Shown here: positions 7,501 through 14,990 of the stretch, piece after piece | Position numbering within the stretch: position 1 is the stretch's first letter | Layout of the letters: every line of letters begins with the position of its first letter | NCBI GenBank assembly: GCA_030635565.1 | Contig: DAOVYP010000012.1 | Span: 1 to 17,028, forward strand | Direction of reading: 5' to 3' | Length of the DNA: 17,028 bases | DNA from: Spirochaeta sp. | GTDB taxonomy: Bacteria; Spirochaetota; Spirochaetia; DSM-2461 | The notes under the pieces: generated by a model | The model's input: the letters and a program-made list of their open reading frames with translations, nothing else | Told to the model about the DNA's origin: nothing | The model's database searches: none | Translations under genes and position numbers: made by a program

Positions 7501-8535
7501 ATGATCTCCGGGCGAGCTAAGGATACGATACCTCCTGCAGAACTGAATTTGACCGGCGATGAGCAACGGGCTATGGATGCCGGCCCCCGGCCGCCTTTCC
7601 GGATGACCCGTCACTGGTTTTCTCTTCTCAACGGAGATGCGGATGATCCCCTGCGTCGTCAGGTAATACCAGGCACTGCGGAGAGTATCAGGGTTGCCGG
7701 AGAGCTGTCGGACCCTCTGGGGGAAGAATTCCACAGCCCCCTCCCCAGGCTGATACACCGTTATACCGATCGGGCCCTGGTTGTGATAACCGGCCGATGT
7801 GCTCTTTACTGCCGTCACTGCTTCCGCCGTCGGCTGACCGGTGACAACTTCGGCGATATCACCGATAAGCAGTTCGAAGCAATCTCAATCTGGCTTGCGG
7901 AAAACAAAGCAGTGAAGGAAGTTCTTCTATCCGGGGGAGACCCTCTCACTCTGAATGACAGGCGGCTGCTGAAAATCATCGACCGCTTCCGGAGTACCAG
8001 GCCGGATATTGTTCTACGCCTGGCCACCCGGATGCCCATTGTCGACCCCGGCCGTATCACCCGTTCTCTGGTTCGGGGGCTTGGCAGGCGGCGCCCTCTC
8101 TGGGTCGTGATTCAGGCCAATCATCCACGGGAGCTTTCAACCGAAGCCCTGCGTTCTATCGACAGCATTCAGCGCCGGGGAATACCGGTGATTAACCAGG
8201 CCGTGCTGCTCCGTGGAGTGAATGATGATGTTGAAATTCTTGAAAAGCTTTCCCGGGCTCTGGTGAGCGCCGGGGTGAAACCCTATTATCTGTTTCAGGG
8301 GGATCCGGCCGAGGGCACGAATCATTTTCGCCTGCCCCTCGATGAGGCCCGGCGTCTGACTGAAGAACTGCGATCCCGAGTGAGCGGCCTGGCTATGCCT
8401 GTTTTTGCTGTCGACCTGCCTGGGGGCGGAGGAAAAGTGCCGTTGGGAGCCGACCACGTGCTGGGCCGGACAGACGATGGCTGGAAACTGAGAACCCCCG
8501 ATGGGCGGGAAGGGATTTATCCTGATCCGTCGTAA
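7501..8535 (+). CDS. Lysine 2,3-aminomutase family radical SAM protein, EpmB-like size
   Basis: A 344-residue radical SAM enzyme with the cluster motif CALYCRHC (Cys100, Cys104, Cys107) followed by FRRR. VLLSGGDPLTL, TRMPIV and WVVIQANHP are family hallmarks, and a PLP-binding Lys312 lies in LPGGGGKVPL. Family members convert L-lysine to beta-lysine using S-adenosylmethionine and PLP. The length fits EpmB, which makes (R)-beta-lysine for elongation factor P, rather than the longer fermentative KamA (over 400 residues). Neither epmA/poxA nor efp is in the window, so the EF-P role is inferred from size alone. The ATG at 7501 has no clear Shine-Dalgarno, and an internal Met at residue 25 is an alternative start. 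Divergent from cysE. Confidence 0.88.
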   Translation: MISGRAKDTIPPAELNLTGDEQRAMDAGPRPPFRMTRHWFSLLNGDADDPLRRQVIPGTAESIRVAGELSDPLGEEFHSPLPRLIHRYTDRALVVITGRCALYCRHCFRRRLTGDNFGDITDKQFEAISIWLAENKAVKEVLLSGGDPLTLNDRRLLKIIDRFRSTRPDIVLRLATRMPIVDPGRITRSLVRGLGRRRPLWVVIQANHPRELSTEALRSIDSIQRRGIPVINQAVLLRGVNDDVEILEKLSRALVSAGVKPYYLFQGDPAEGTNHFRLPLDEARRLTEELRSRVSGLAMPVFAVDLPGGGGKVPLGADHVLGRTDDGWKLRTPDGREGIYPDPS

Positions 8536-8550
8536 TAACAAGGAGAAAAT

Positions 8551-9129
8551 ATGAGCCGAAATACAGATGAATCCCATCTGGTGTGGGAATATCTGGACAG
8601 TGAAACCCTGTACGATGCCGGAATCTTCCGCCTGAAAACCGTCCGCAGGCGTTCACCCGAGGGTAGGCATGCTCCCTTCATCTCCGTCGAGGCCCCTGAC
8701 TGGGTCACTGTCATCCCGGAGCTGTCACAGGATGGTGATGCGGCACCGTCTTTCCTTATTGTCAGACAGTATCGTCACGGTGCCGAGAAGGTGGGATTGG
8801 AATTTCCCGCCGGAGCAATCGATCCCGGTGAGAATCCTGCGCAGGCCGCCGCAAGGGAACTTCTGGAGGAAACCGGCTACCGTGCGTCCGAAATCCGGGA
8901 GATCGGATCTGTGAGTCCAAATCCGGCCTTCATGACCAATAGAACATATACGTATCTCGCCAGAGGTCTGGAAAAAGTGGCCGGACAGAATCTGGATGAG
9001 CATGAGATTCTCGACGTCCATAGCGTGGCATTAAGCGACCTGGAGATGATGATGGGCCAGGCTCCTTATGACAGCGCCATAACTCTTCAGGCCTGGTTTT
9101 TTTATCTTCGCGCTTCAGGAAGGCTCTGA
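8551..9129 (+). CDS. NUDIX hydrolase, ADP-ribose pyrophosphatase type
   Basis: A 192-residue hydrolase of nucleoside diphosphates linked to another group. The canonical NUDIX box spans residues 88-110 (GAIDPGENPAQAAARELLEE followed by TGY) and keeps every glycine, glutamate and arginine of the consensus. The upstream strand LIVRQYRHGAEKVGLEFPAG is typical of ADP-ribose and ADP-sugar pyrophosphatases, and SPNPAFMTNRTYTYLA also fits that subgroup. The exact substrate is not fixed by sequence. The start is ATG with a strong AAGGAG a few bases upstream. The TGA stop shares its last base with the ATG of the next gene, so the pair is translationally coupled. Confidence 0.93.
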   Translation: MSRNTDESHLVWEYLDSETLYDAGIFRLKTVRRRSPEGRHAPFISVEAPDWVTVIPELSQDGDAAPSFLIVRQYRHGAEKVGLEFPAGAIDPGENPAQAAARELLEETGYRASEIREIGSVSPNPAFMTNRTYTYLARGLEKVAGQNLDEHEILDVHSVALSDLEMMMGQAPYDSAITLQAWFFYLRASGRL

Positions 9130-10097
9130 TGCGGGCCGTCATTGTCACCGAATACGGAGGACCGGAAGTTCTTGTCGTTCGGGATGTGCCCGAACCAGTA
9201 CCCGGCCCGGGACGAATACTCATCAAACTCCATACAGCCGGTGTGAATCCGGTGGACAGCTATCTGCGCTCCGGCGCTCAGGGATACTCCCCGACACTGC
9301 CATTCACCCCGGGGATGGACGGCGCGGGAACCATTGAAGACGTGGGTGACGGGGTAATCGGGTATGCCGGCGGTGACAGGGTCTACGTCGCCGGCTCGGT
9401 AACCGGTACCTATGCCGAATACTGCCTCTGTTCCCCGGGGCAGGTTTTCCCCCTGCATGAAAAGCTGGACTGGGCGGAAGGAGCCTGCCTGGGCGTTCCG
9501 TACTTCACCGCGGCAAGGGCGCTCTTCACCAGGGGAGGCGCCTCACCGGGCGAATCCGTATTGGTACACGGCGCCAGCGGCGGTGTGGGACTGGCATGTC
9601 TTCAGCTGGCCGCCCCTCGGGGTATTACCGTGTACGGTACGGCAGGTTCCAGGGAGGGCGAGGCGCTTGTTCGAAAAAACGGTGCAGCAGAATGTTTCAG
9701 CCACCGGGATTCCGGTCGATTCGAAGCCGTCAGGGAAGCCACCGGCGGGCCGGGTGTGAATCTCATCGTTGAAATGCTGGCCGACGTCAATCTCGATGAC
9801 GATTTGAAAATTCTTGCTCCCGGCGGCCGGGTAGTTGTGGTTGGAAGCCGGGGCCGTATCGAAATTTCTCCCCGAGACCTCATGAGCTCTGAAAGTGTCG
9901 TCATGGGAGTGCGGATGCCTATGGCCACCCTTGAGGAACGTCGGGAATACGCCCGGTATATCGATGAAGGAGTTTTGAGCGGGAGTGTCAGGCCGCCTGT
10001 GGCGGCAGGGTACTCCCTCGAGGAAGCCGGTGAGGCCCATAGGAAAGTGATGAAAGGACCCCATTCGGGGAATGTTGTATTGGAAATCAACGAGTAA
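9129..10097 (+). CDS. NADPH:quinone oxidoreductase, zinc-free MDR family
   Basis: A 322-residue member of the zeta-crystallin/quinone oxidoreductase branch of the medium-chain dehydrogenases. An N-terminal GroES-like domain runs from MRAVIVTEYGGPEVL through GVNPVDSYLRSGAQG and TPGMDGAGTIEDVGDGV. The Rossmann fold carries VLVHGASGGVGLACLQLA (residues 144-161). The zinc-ligand cysteines of alcohol dehydrogenases are absent, as expected for quinone reductases. NADPH-dependent reduction of quinones or enones is the family activity; the physiological substrate is unknown. It starts on an ATG overlapping the NUDIX stop by one base (TGATG). Confidence 0.92.
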   Translation: MRAVIVTEYGGPEVLVVRDVPEPVPGPGRILIKLHTAGVNPVDSYLRSGAQGYSPTLPFTPGMDGAGTIEDVGDGVIGYAGGDRVYVAGSVTGTYAEYCLCSPGQVFPLHEKLDWAEGACLGVPYFTAARALFTRGGASPGESVLVHGASGGVGLACLQLAAPRGITVYGTAGSREGEALVRKNGAAECFSHRDSGRFEAVREATGGPGVNLIVEMLADVNLDDDLKILAPGGRVVVVGSRGRIEISPRDLMSSESVVMGVRMPMATLEERREYARYIDEGVLSGSVRPPVAAGYSLEEAGEAHRKVMKGPHSGNVVLEINE

Positions 10098-10109
10098 GAC
10101 TGAAGACAA

Positions 10110-10526
10110 ATGAACAGGATCAAGCGGTATCTGTATATAGGTTTCGGGCTGCTTTTCACCGTTATCGGGATCGTGGGAATCGTGACGCCGGTATTGCCTA
10201 CTACGGTCTTCCTGCTCATTGCCGGGGGATTGTTCGTCAATGCCAGTCCCCGGCTTCATACCTGGCTTAACGGGAATCGTGTTACCGGACCGTTTCTGAA
10301 AGCTTACAGCCGGGGAATGGGGCTGAGCCGGGGCAGAAAGGCAGTTACCATCGTGTTTCTCTGGGTCACTTTGCTTATCTCCGCATGGTTTGTACGGGAG
10401 CGGTGCTGGGTATTGGCGATTCTGGGGGCTGTCGGAATCGGGGTAACCTGGCATGTTGCATCGCTGCGGCCGCGGAGAATAAGCAATAGTGATGAGTCTC
10501 CGTCGAACGGCGGAGGAACTGAATGA
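10110..10526 (+). CDS. DUF454 (YbaN-type) inner-membrane protein
   Basis: A 138-residue small membrane protein matching the DUF454/YbaN pattern. The first membrane segment (about residues 7-29) contains GIVGIVTPVLPTTVFLLIAG, the family's most conserved stretch. NASPRLHTWLNG then FLKAYSRGMGLSRGRKA follows, and two more hydrophobic segments lie at about 80-95 and 100-117. The C-terminal tail (from about 120) is polar and probably cytoplasmic. The molecular function of the family is not established. It starts 12 bases after the quinone reductase and is probably the last gene of the 7501-10526 unit. Confidence 0.88.
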   Translation: MNRIKRYLYIGFGLLFTVIGIVGIVTPVLPTTVFLLIAGGLFVNASPRLHTWLNGNRVTGPFLKAYSRGMGLSRGRKAVTIVFLWVTLLISAWFVRERCWVLAILGAVGIGVTWHVASLRPRRISNSDESPSNGGGTE

Positions 10527-10687
10527 GTGCAAACTGCGGTGTGACGCTTTCGGATATATCTCGAGATTCACCTCGAATAACTCGATGAATTTGCTGCAAT
10601 TATATACTGAAAAAATGAAAGAGTATTTAATGAAGAGTGATAATCCTTAACTTGAATGACATAAAAAAGATGCACGATTTCACTGAA

Positions 10688-10767
10688 GCAGAAGCCGCCT
10701 CCTTTGGTGGTGGTAAAGGAAAAGGCTTAGCCTTAAATCCTTGTCTCCGAACTTCGGCGGCTTTTGC
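10688..10767. repeat. Cloverleaf-like inverted-repeat element A
   Basis: GCAGAAGCCGCC (10688-10699) pairs with GGCGGCTTTTGC (10756-10767) over 12 positions, one of them a G-T wobble. Directly inside, TCCTTT (10700-10705) pairs with AAAGGA (10715-10720) around GGTGGTGGT. AAGGC pairs with GCCTT (10722-10734), and CCGAA/TTCGG forms a further small palindrome at 10747-10757. The result is a multi-branched fold of about 80 bases. I do not recognise it as a known RNA class. Function unknown. Confidence 0.6.
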
Positions 10768-10777
10768 AACACTGTAA

Positions 10778-10820
10778 GCCCCCTATGGGGGCGCAACCCA
10801 CATCTGCTTTGCTGTGGTTG
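10778..10820. repeat. Two adjacent hairpins after element A
   Basis: GCCCCC (10778-10783) pairs with GGGGGC (10787-10792) around TAT. Two bases later CAACCCACA (10794-10802) pairs with TGTGGTTG (10813-10820), leaving one bulged C. The second is followed by TTGATTTC, not by a clean T-run. A terminator of the upstream unit is possible but not convincing at 250 bases from the DUF454 stop. They may belong with element A. Confidence 0.5.
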
Positions 10821-10923
10821 TTGATTTCATGTTGTTATATAAACTTATGCATATAAAACCTAGTTTGTTTACCCTCTTTTTACGGACAGCATAAACACAA
10901 CCGGTAAATTTCAATGTTAATGA

Positions 10924-11011
10924 ATGGTATCATACCCCAGGGCAGATCCCTGGACCCGGAGTCACCAAAAGCGACTCCTTTTCCGCGGCAAGCCGCGGGG
11001 TATGAAACCAT
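10924..11011. repeat. Cloverleaf-like inverted-repeat element B, three-armed
   Basis: ATGGTATCATACCCC (10924-10938) pairs with GGGGTATGAAACCAT (10997-11011) in 14 of 15 positions. Enclosed are three hairpins in order: CCAGGG/CCCTGG (10937-10942 and 10948-10953), GGAGTC/GACTCC (10958-10963 and 10973-10978) and CCGCGG/CCGCGG (10983-10988 and 10993-10998). Two bases at each end of the closing stem are shared with the first and third arms. The fold is a four-way junction of about 88 bases. It lacks the T-loop and anticodon features of a tRNA. It could be the tip or body of a small mobile repeat, or a structured RNA. Confidence 0.65.
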
Positions 11012-11024
11012 GCTTTTCCTGCAC

Positions 11025-11092
11025 TCATTCGGATCAAGGGTCGTACCGGAGGCGAGAGCCGAGGAACGATCCCGACAGAATGAACAAGTTCA
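11025..11092. repeat. Hairpin element C with adjoining palindrome
   Basis: TCATTC (11025-11030) pairs with GAATGA (11078-11083). Inside, GGGTCGT (11038-11044) pairs with ACGATCCC (11066-11073) with one bulged T, then CC/GG, then GGC-GAGA-GCC (11051-11060) forms a tetraloop hairpin at the tip. GGATC (11031-11035) can alternatively pair with GATCC (11068-11072). The palindrome TGAAC-AA-GTTCA follows at 11081-11092. The tip resembles the 6386 element in layout only. Function unknown. Confidence 0.55.
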
Positions 11093-11354
11093 CTCCTCTC
11101 ATTTCGCTTGGGAATCAGTATAATTATTACTTTTCTTGTTGCAATTCTTTTGTAAATGGTGCAATATTTACCGAGTGCCATATCCCTGTCATAAGAGTCC
11201 TCTAGGTAGCCTGTAAAGCATTTAAAGTACTGTGTATCCTTTCGAAGATTGAAATCAATGGGCTTCAGATGAAAAATGACAAGGCGGTGGACGCAATAGC
11301 TTATAGCAGGGGTGTATCACTTAATTACATTCACAGCGTATCTGCATAATCGAT

Positions 11355-11378
11355 TATTTATAGGCTACTATTTATAGG
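11355..11378 (+). promoter_or_regulatory. Tandem 10-base direct repeat just upstream of hypF
   Basis: TATTTATAGG occurs at 11355-11364 and again at 11369-11378, 14 bases apart, ending 8 bases before the hypF GTG. The second copy includes the GGG that would act as a weak Shine-Dalgarno. The placement suits a regulator that controls expression of the hyp operon, but no regulator can be named. Confidence 0.4.
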
Positions 11379-11386
11379 GTGAAACT

Positions 11387-13660
11387 GTGATTACAGCCGA
11401 AACTGAAGCTTTGGATATCATGGTACGGGGACGTATCCAGGGTGTCGGCTTCAGGCCATTTATATACAGACTCGCTTCTGCCCATAATCTTTATGGATGG
11501 GTTAATAATCAAACTAGCCATGTAAGAATACATATTGAAGGAGATGAAAAAAATATACACTCCTTTATCAATGATATTAAAGCGAAAGCACCTTCAATTT
11601 CCGTAATCGATGAACTGGAAACCGTTGCATCAACCTTCGAAGAGTTTAAAGAGTTCTCAATTATTCAAAGTATTAATTCTTCAGATGATGTTACAGAAAT
11701 AAGTCCTGATCTGGCAGTCTGTGATGATTGCCTGAAAGATATAAATTCCATAGGCAGACGAAATCATTATTCTTTTACGAACTGCACCAACTGCGGTCCC
11801 AGATTTTCTATAATCAATGAACTTCCCTATGACCGTTCTAATACTGCAATGAGTGAATTTCAGATGTGCCGGGAATGTCTGGAGGAGTATGAATCCCTTT
11901 TGAACAGGCGATTCCATGCACAGCCCAACAGCTGCAGTTACTGTGGACCGATTTTTACAATGACAACACCCCGAGGAACGTCAACTGATATTAATTCAAT
12001 CCTGACTGAATGTACGGAAATTATACTCTCCGGAGGTATTGCTGCAATAAAGGGTATTGGAGGATTTCATTTAGCTTGTAACCCTTTTAACAGTCAGGCT
12101 GTTGCAGAACTCAGAACTGTTAAAAACCGGGACAATAGACCTTTAGCTGTTATGTTCGCCACGATTAAAGAAATTCGCGAGCATGCAATTGTATCTGATA
12201 TCGAAGAGGAATCATTAAAATCGGTACGTGCACCTATAGTCCTTTTAAAACTGAGGCCTGATTCTACCGTTTTTTCTGATGTGACCAGCGGATTGAATAC
12301 AATCGGCTGTTTTCTACCGTACACACCTTTTCATCATCTGCTGCTGAAAAATCTCAGTATTTCTGCAATGGTTCTCACCAGTGCCAATATTTCCAGTGAA
12401 CCTATAGAAATAGATAACATATCTGCAATTCAACGATTTTCAGGACTATGTCAGGCTGTACTGGGGTATAACAGAGATATTCAAAATAGAACGGATGACT
12501 CCGTCGTTAGAATAATTAACGGAAAAGAACGCGTTTTCAGACGCTCCAGAGGTTGGGCACCTGAATCCATAACAGTCAACACCGATGTTGAGGGAATTCT
12601 GGCAACCGGTAGTGAACTCAAGACATGTTTCTGTATGGGAAAAGGCAACAAAGCTGTATTGAGTCAGCACATTGGCGATTTAAAGAATTTTGAAACTTTT
12701 GAATTCTACAAGTCATCAATTAACAGGTTCAAAAACCTATACCGGTTTAACCCGTCACTTATAGCACACGATCTTCACCCGGATTATCTCAGTACACGTT
12801 ACTTTGATAATAGTCCAATCCCCAAAATAGCCATTCAGCATCATCATGCTCACATAGCCTCATGCATGGCGGAAAATGGTGTCAGTGACAGTGTCATCGG
12901 TTTTAGTTTTGACGGAACAGGACTGGGAGATGACGGGTATATCTGGGGCGGAGAAATCCTCACCTGCAACCTGGTGGAGTATGATCGTCACTTTCACTTC
13001 AGCTATCTTCCCCTGCCTGGTGGGGACAAAGCGGTTAATGAGCCCTGGAGAATGGCTGTTTCGGCTCTATATTCTGCAACTGGTCGTGATTTTATTGATA
13101 TGGATTTACCTTTCTTGAAACAGATTCCTGCGTCTGATGTGGAAACTCTATTGAATATCATAGATCGTAAAATCAACACTCCACTCAGTTCCAGCACAGG
13201 CAGACTATTTGATGCTGTGTCGGCAATGCTTGGACTTTGTCTCTACAGCAGCTTCGATTCAGAAGCGCCTATGAGGCTGGAAGCAGTTTTAGAGGTCACC
13301 CCTGTGATCGGCGAATACTATCCTTTTCAATTGGGTGAAGAGATCAGCTTGAATCCGGCATTCAGAAGTATAGCAGAGGATATAATTGCCGGCATTCCCG
13401 CAACTCTGATTTCAGCTAAGTTCCACAACACCATTGTAGAAATCATCTGTGCTGCGTCGGCGAGATTAAGAACTGCCACTGGTATAAACAGCGCGGCACT
13501 GTCCGGTGGGGTCTTTATGAATGGCTATCTTCTGGGAAAGGCGGAAACAAGATTGACGGATATGGGATTCAGAACCCTGACTCACAGCAAAGTTCCGCCT
13601 AATGACGGAGGACTGGCTCTGGGCCAGCTGGTCATTGCAGCCAACAGAAAGAGATCATAA
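11387..13660 (+). CDS. hypF: Carbamoyltransferase HypF
   Basis: Makes the precursor of the cyanide ligands of [NiFe]-hydrogenase: it uses carbamoyl phosphate and ATP to carbamoylate the C-terminal cysteine of HypE. The 757-residue length is typical. An acylphosphatase domain starts with VRGRIQGVGFRPF (13-25). Four CxxC pairs form the zinc-finger region (Cys112/115, 133/136, 161/164, 183/186). A YrdC-like domain follows from about 200, with FRRSRGWAPES near its end, and a Kae1-like domain from about 400 with HHHAH (about 484-489), FSFDGTGLGDDGYIWGGE and LSGGVFMNG. The start is GTG with a weak GGGTGA before it; the next Met is residue 12, just inside the acylphosphatase motif. First gene of the hyp operon; composition is about 43% GC in a sampled line. 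Confidence 0.97.
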   Translation: MITAETEALDIMVRGRIQGVGFRPFIYRLASAHNLYGWVNNQTSHVRIHIEGDEKNIHSFINDIKAKAPSISVIDELETVASTFEEFKEFSIIQSINSSDDVTEISPDLAVCDDCLKDINSIGRRNHYSFTNCTNCGPRFSIINELPYDRSNTAMSEFQMCRECLEEYESLLNRRFHAQPNSCSYCGPIFTMTTPRGTSTDINSILTECTEIILSGGIAAIKGIGGFHLACNPFNSQAVAELRTVKNRDNRPLAVMFATIKEIREHAIVSDIEEESLKSVRAPIVLLKLRPDSTVFSDVTSGLNTIGCFLPYTPFHHLLLKNLSISAMVLTSANISSEPIEIDNISAIQRFSGLCQAVLGYNRDIQNRTDDSVVRIINGKERVFRRSRGWAPESITVNTDVEGILATGSELKTCFCMGKGNKAVLSQHIGDLKNFETFEFYKSSINRFKNLYRFNPSLIAHDLHPDYLSTRYFDNSPIPKIAIQHHHAHIASCMAENGVSDSVIGFSFDGTGLGDDGYIWGGEILTCNLVEYDRHFHFSYLPLPGGDKAVNEPWRMAVSALYSATGRDFIDMDLPFLKQIPASDVETLLNIIDRKINTPLSSSTGRLFDAVSAMLGLCLYSSFDSEAPMRLEAVLEVTPVIGEYYPFQLGEEISLNPAFRSIAEDIIAGIPATLISAKFHNTIVEIICAASARLRTATGINSAALSGGVFMNGYLLGKAETRLTDMGFRTLTHSKVPPNDGGLALGQLVIAANRKRS

Positions 13661-13675
13661 GAGGAGGAGTGAACA

Positions 13676-13903
13676 ATGTGTCTTAGCATACCCGCGGAAG
13701 TCATTTCCATCACTGGAGACATGGCGGAGGTTAGTGTCGGCGGGACCAGTTACAACGCAAGCCTTAAACTTGTTGAAGATGTCAATGTGGGTGATTTCAT
13801 ACTGATTCATTCAGGATACGGTATTGCAAAGATAGATGAGGCAAACGCCATCGAGACCCTTAATCTCATGCAGGAGATTAAAAAAAAGGAGATGAACAAT
13901 TAA
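13676..13903 (+). CDS. hypC: Hydrogenase maturation chaperone HypC
   Basis: A 75-residue chaperone that, with HypD, carries the Fe(CN)2CO unit and delivers it to the hydrogenase large-subunit precursor. MCLSIPAEV at the N-terminus has the essential Cys2, exposed once the initiator Met is removed. GDFILIHSGYGIAKIDEANA is the conserved OB-fold and helix signature. The start is ATG with a strong AGGAGGAG at 13662-13669, 15 bases after hypF. Its last codons also carry the Shine-Dalgarno (AGGAG, 13887-13891) for hypD. Confidence 0.97.
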   Translation: MCLSIPAEVISITGDMAEVSVGGTSYNASLKLVEDVNVGDFILIHSGYGIAKIDEANAIETLNLMQEIKKKEMNN

Positions 13904-14990
13904 ATTCATCGATGAATACAGAAATAAAAAACTCATAGATGAAGTTGTTACAGCTATCGGGAATCTCCCCGGAAAAGAAGTCACATTGATGGAAGTGTGC
14001 GGCGGACATACCATGTCCATATACAAGTTCGGCATTCCCTCTCTTCTGCCAGAAAATATAAAACTTCTTTCCGGCCCCGGTTGTCCTGTCTGCGTTACCT
14101 CCAGATTTTTTATTGATGATGCCGTTCAGTGCAGCAGAATGGATGATGTGATTCTGACAACCCTGGGAGATCTCATCAGAGTTCCGGGTACAGAAACCTC
14201 CTTGTATAGGGAAAAATCTACGGGTGGTGACATAAGGATTGTATATTCGGTTCTGGATGCCATAAAGATTGCTGAAGAAAATAGGGACAAAAGGATCGTA
14301 TTTCCTGGTATAGGTTTTGAAACAACGGCTCCTTTAAGTGCCGCAGCCATACTGCAGGCTGAAGAGACCGGATTGGATAATTTCTACATCCTGAGTGCTC
14401 ACAAGGTTATGCCGCCGGTAATGGCCGCTCTCATTGATGAAGGCGTTAGAATAGACGGCTACCTCTGCCCGGGACATGTAAGTGTGATAACAGGTACCGG
14501 GATATTTGAACCAATTGTCAAAAACTACGGCCTGGGCTGTGTCGTTTCAGGGTTTGAACCTCTTGATATTCTGCAGTCCATTTACATGCTGATGTGTCAG
14601 ATTATAAAAGGCCAACCGGCACTTGAGAATCAATACACCCGGGCAGTTAAACCGGAAGGGAACAAGAAAGCACAAGAATTGATGTACCGGGTATTTGAAC
14701 CTGCATCGGACTGGTGGAGAGGTATTGGGACTATTCCGGACAGCGGCCTATCATTAACAAGCGAATATACGGCCTTTGATGCAAGTCGGATTTTTAAACC
14801 TCTGCCGAGGATCGATTCGGATAATGATTGCGGATGTATCTGTGGTGAAATCCTGAAAGGACTTAAAACACCGGCAGACTGTCCTCTTTTCAGCAATGTC
14901 TGCACCCCTGTTGACCCTGTAGGCGCATGCATGGTTTCAAGCGAGGGGTCCTGTGCAGCCTGGTATAAGTATGCAAGGGAGGCAATATGA
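13899..14990 (+). CDS. hypD: HypD, Fe(CN)2CO assembly factor, ATT start
   Basis: Scaffold for Fe(CN)2CO assembly, acting with HypC and HypE. Read from ATT at 13899 the protein is 363 residues, the normal family length, and begins (M)KFIDEYRNKKLIDEVV, the conserved HypD N-terminus. The essential cysteines follow in MEVCGGHT (Cys34) and GPGCPVC (Cys62, Cys65). A C-terminal [4Fe-4S]-ligand region contains DCGCICGEI, CPLFSNVC and GSCAAWYKY. The reading frame has a TGA at 13893-13895, and no ATG, GTG or TTG until TTG 13986 and ATG 13989, which would delete about 29 conserved residues and start next to Cys34. ATT has AGGAG 7 bases upstream and overlaps the hypC stop by 5 bases (13899-13903). The start is therefore inferred from homology and spacing. 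A base error (ATG read as ATT) is the alternative. Confidence 0.9.
   Translation: MKFIDEYRNKKLIDEVVTAIGNLPGKEVTLMEVCGGHTMSIYKFGIPSLLPENIKLLSGPGCPVCVTSRFFIDDAVQCSRMDDVILTTLGDLIRVPGTETSLYREKSTGGDIRIVYSVLDAIKIAEENRDKRIVFPGIGFETTAPLSAAAILQAEETGLDNFYILSAHKVMPPVMAALIDEGVRIDGYLCPGHVSVITGTGIFEPIVKNYGLGCVVSGFEPLDILQSIYMLMCQIIKGQPALENQYTRAVKPEGNKKAQELMYRVFEPASDWWRGIGTIPDSGLSLTSEYTAFDASRIFKPLPRIDSDNDCGCICGEILKGLKTPADCPLFSNVCTPVDPVGACMVSSEGSCAAWYKYAREAI

Larger units (their letters stand above)
10527..11386. other. 860-base gene-free stretch with structured repeats
   Basis: No frame here has a recognisable protein or a convincing start. What it does hold is a series of inverted repeats (entered separately), AT-rich stretches (about 10590-10680 and 10820-10920), and the region upstream of hypF. 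Between 11190 and 11340 I see nothing specific. The composition shift between the GC-rich block on the left and the hyp cluster on the right falls in or at the edges of this stretch. Confidence 0.7.

Noticed and set aside
9543..10571. Minus-strand 342-codon frame
   Set aside because: It is antisense to the quinone oxidoreductase and DUF454 genes, whose motifs are clear; low-complexity His/Ser/Pro-rich translation.
10924..11011. Cloverleaf as a tRNA gene
   Set aside because: The closing stem is 15 bases instead of 7, and there is no TTCRA T-loop, no anticodon arm of correct geometry and no CCA-type 3' end.
11139..11171. Possible sigma-70 promoter (TTGCAA ... AATATT) and inverted repeat GTAAAT/ATTTAC before hypF
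   Set aside because: The boxes match the consensus in only about four of six positions each and lie more than 200 bases from the gene; not strong enough to list.
10924..11205. Plus-strand frames of 69 and 93 codons before hypF
   Set aside because: They translate the inverted-repeat elements and have no Shine-Dalgarno or known domain.
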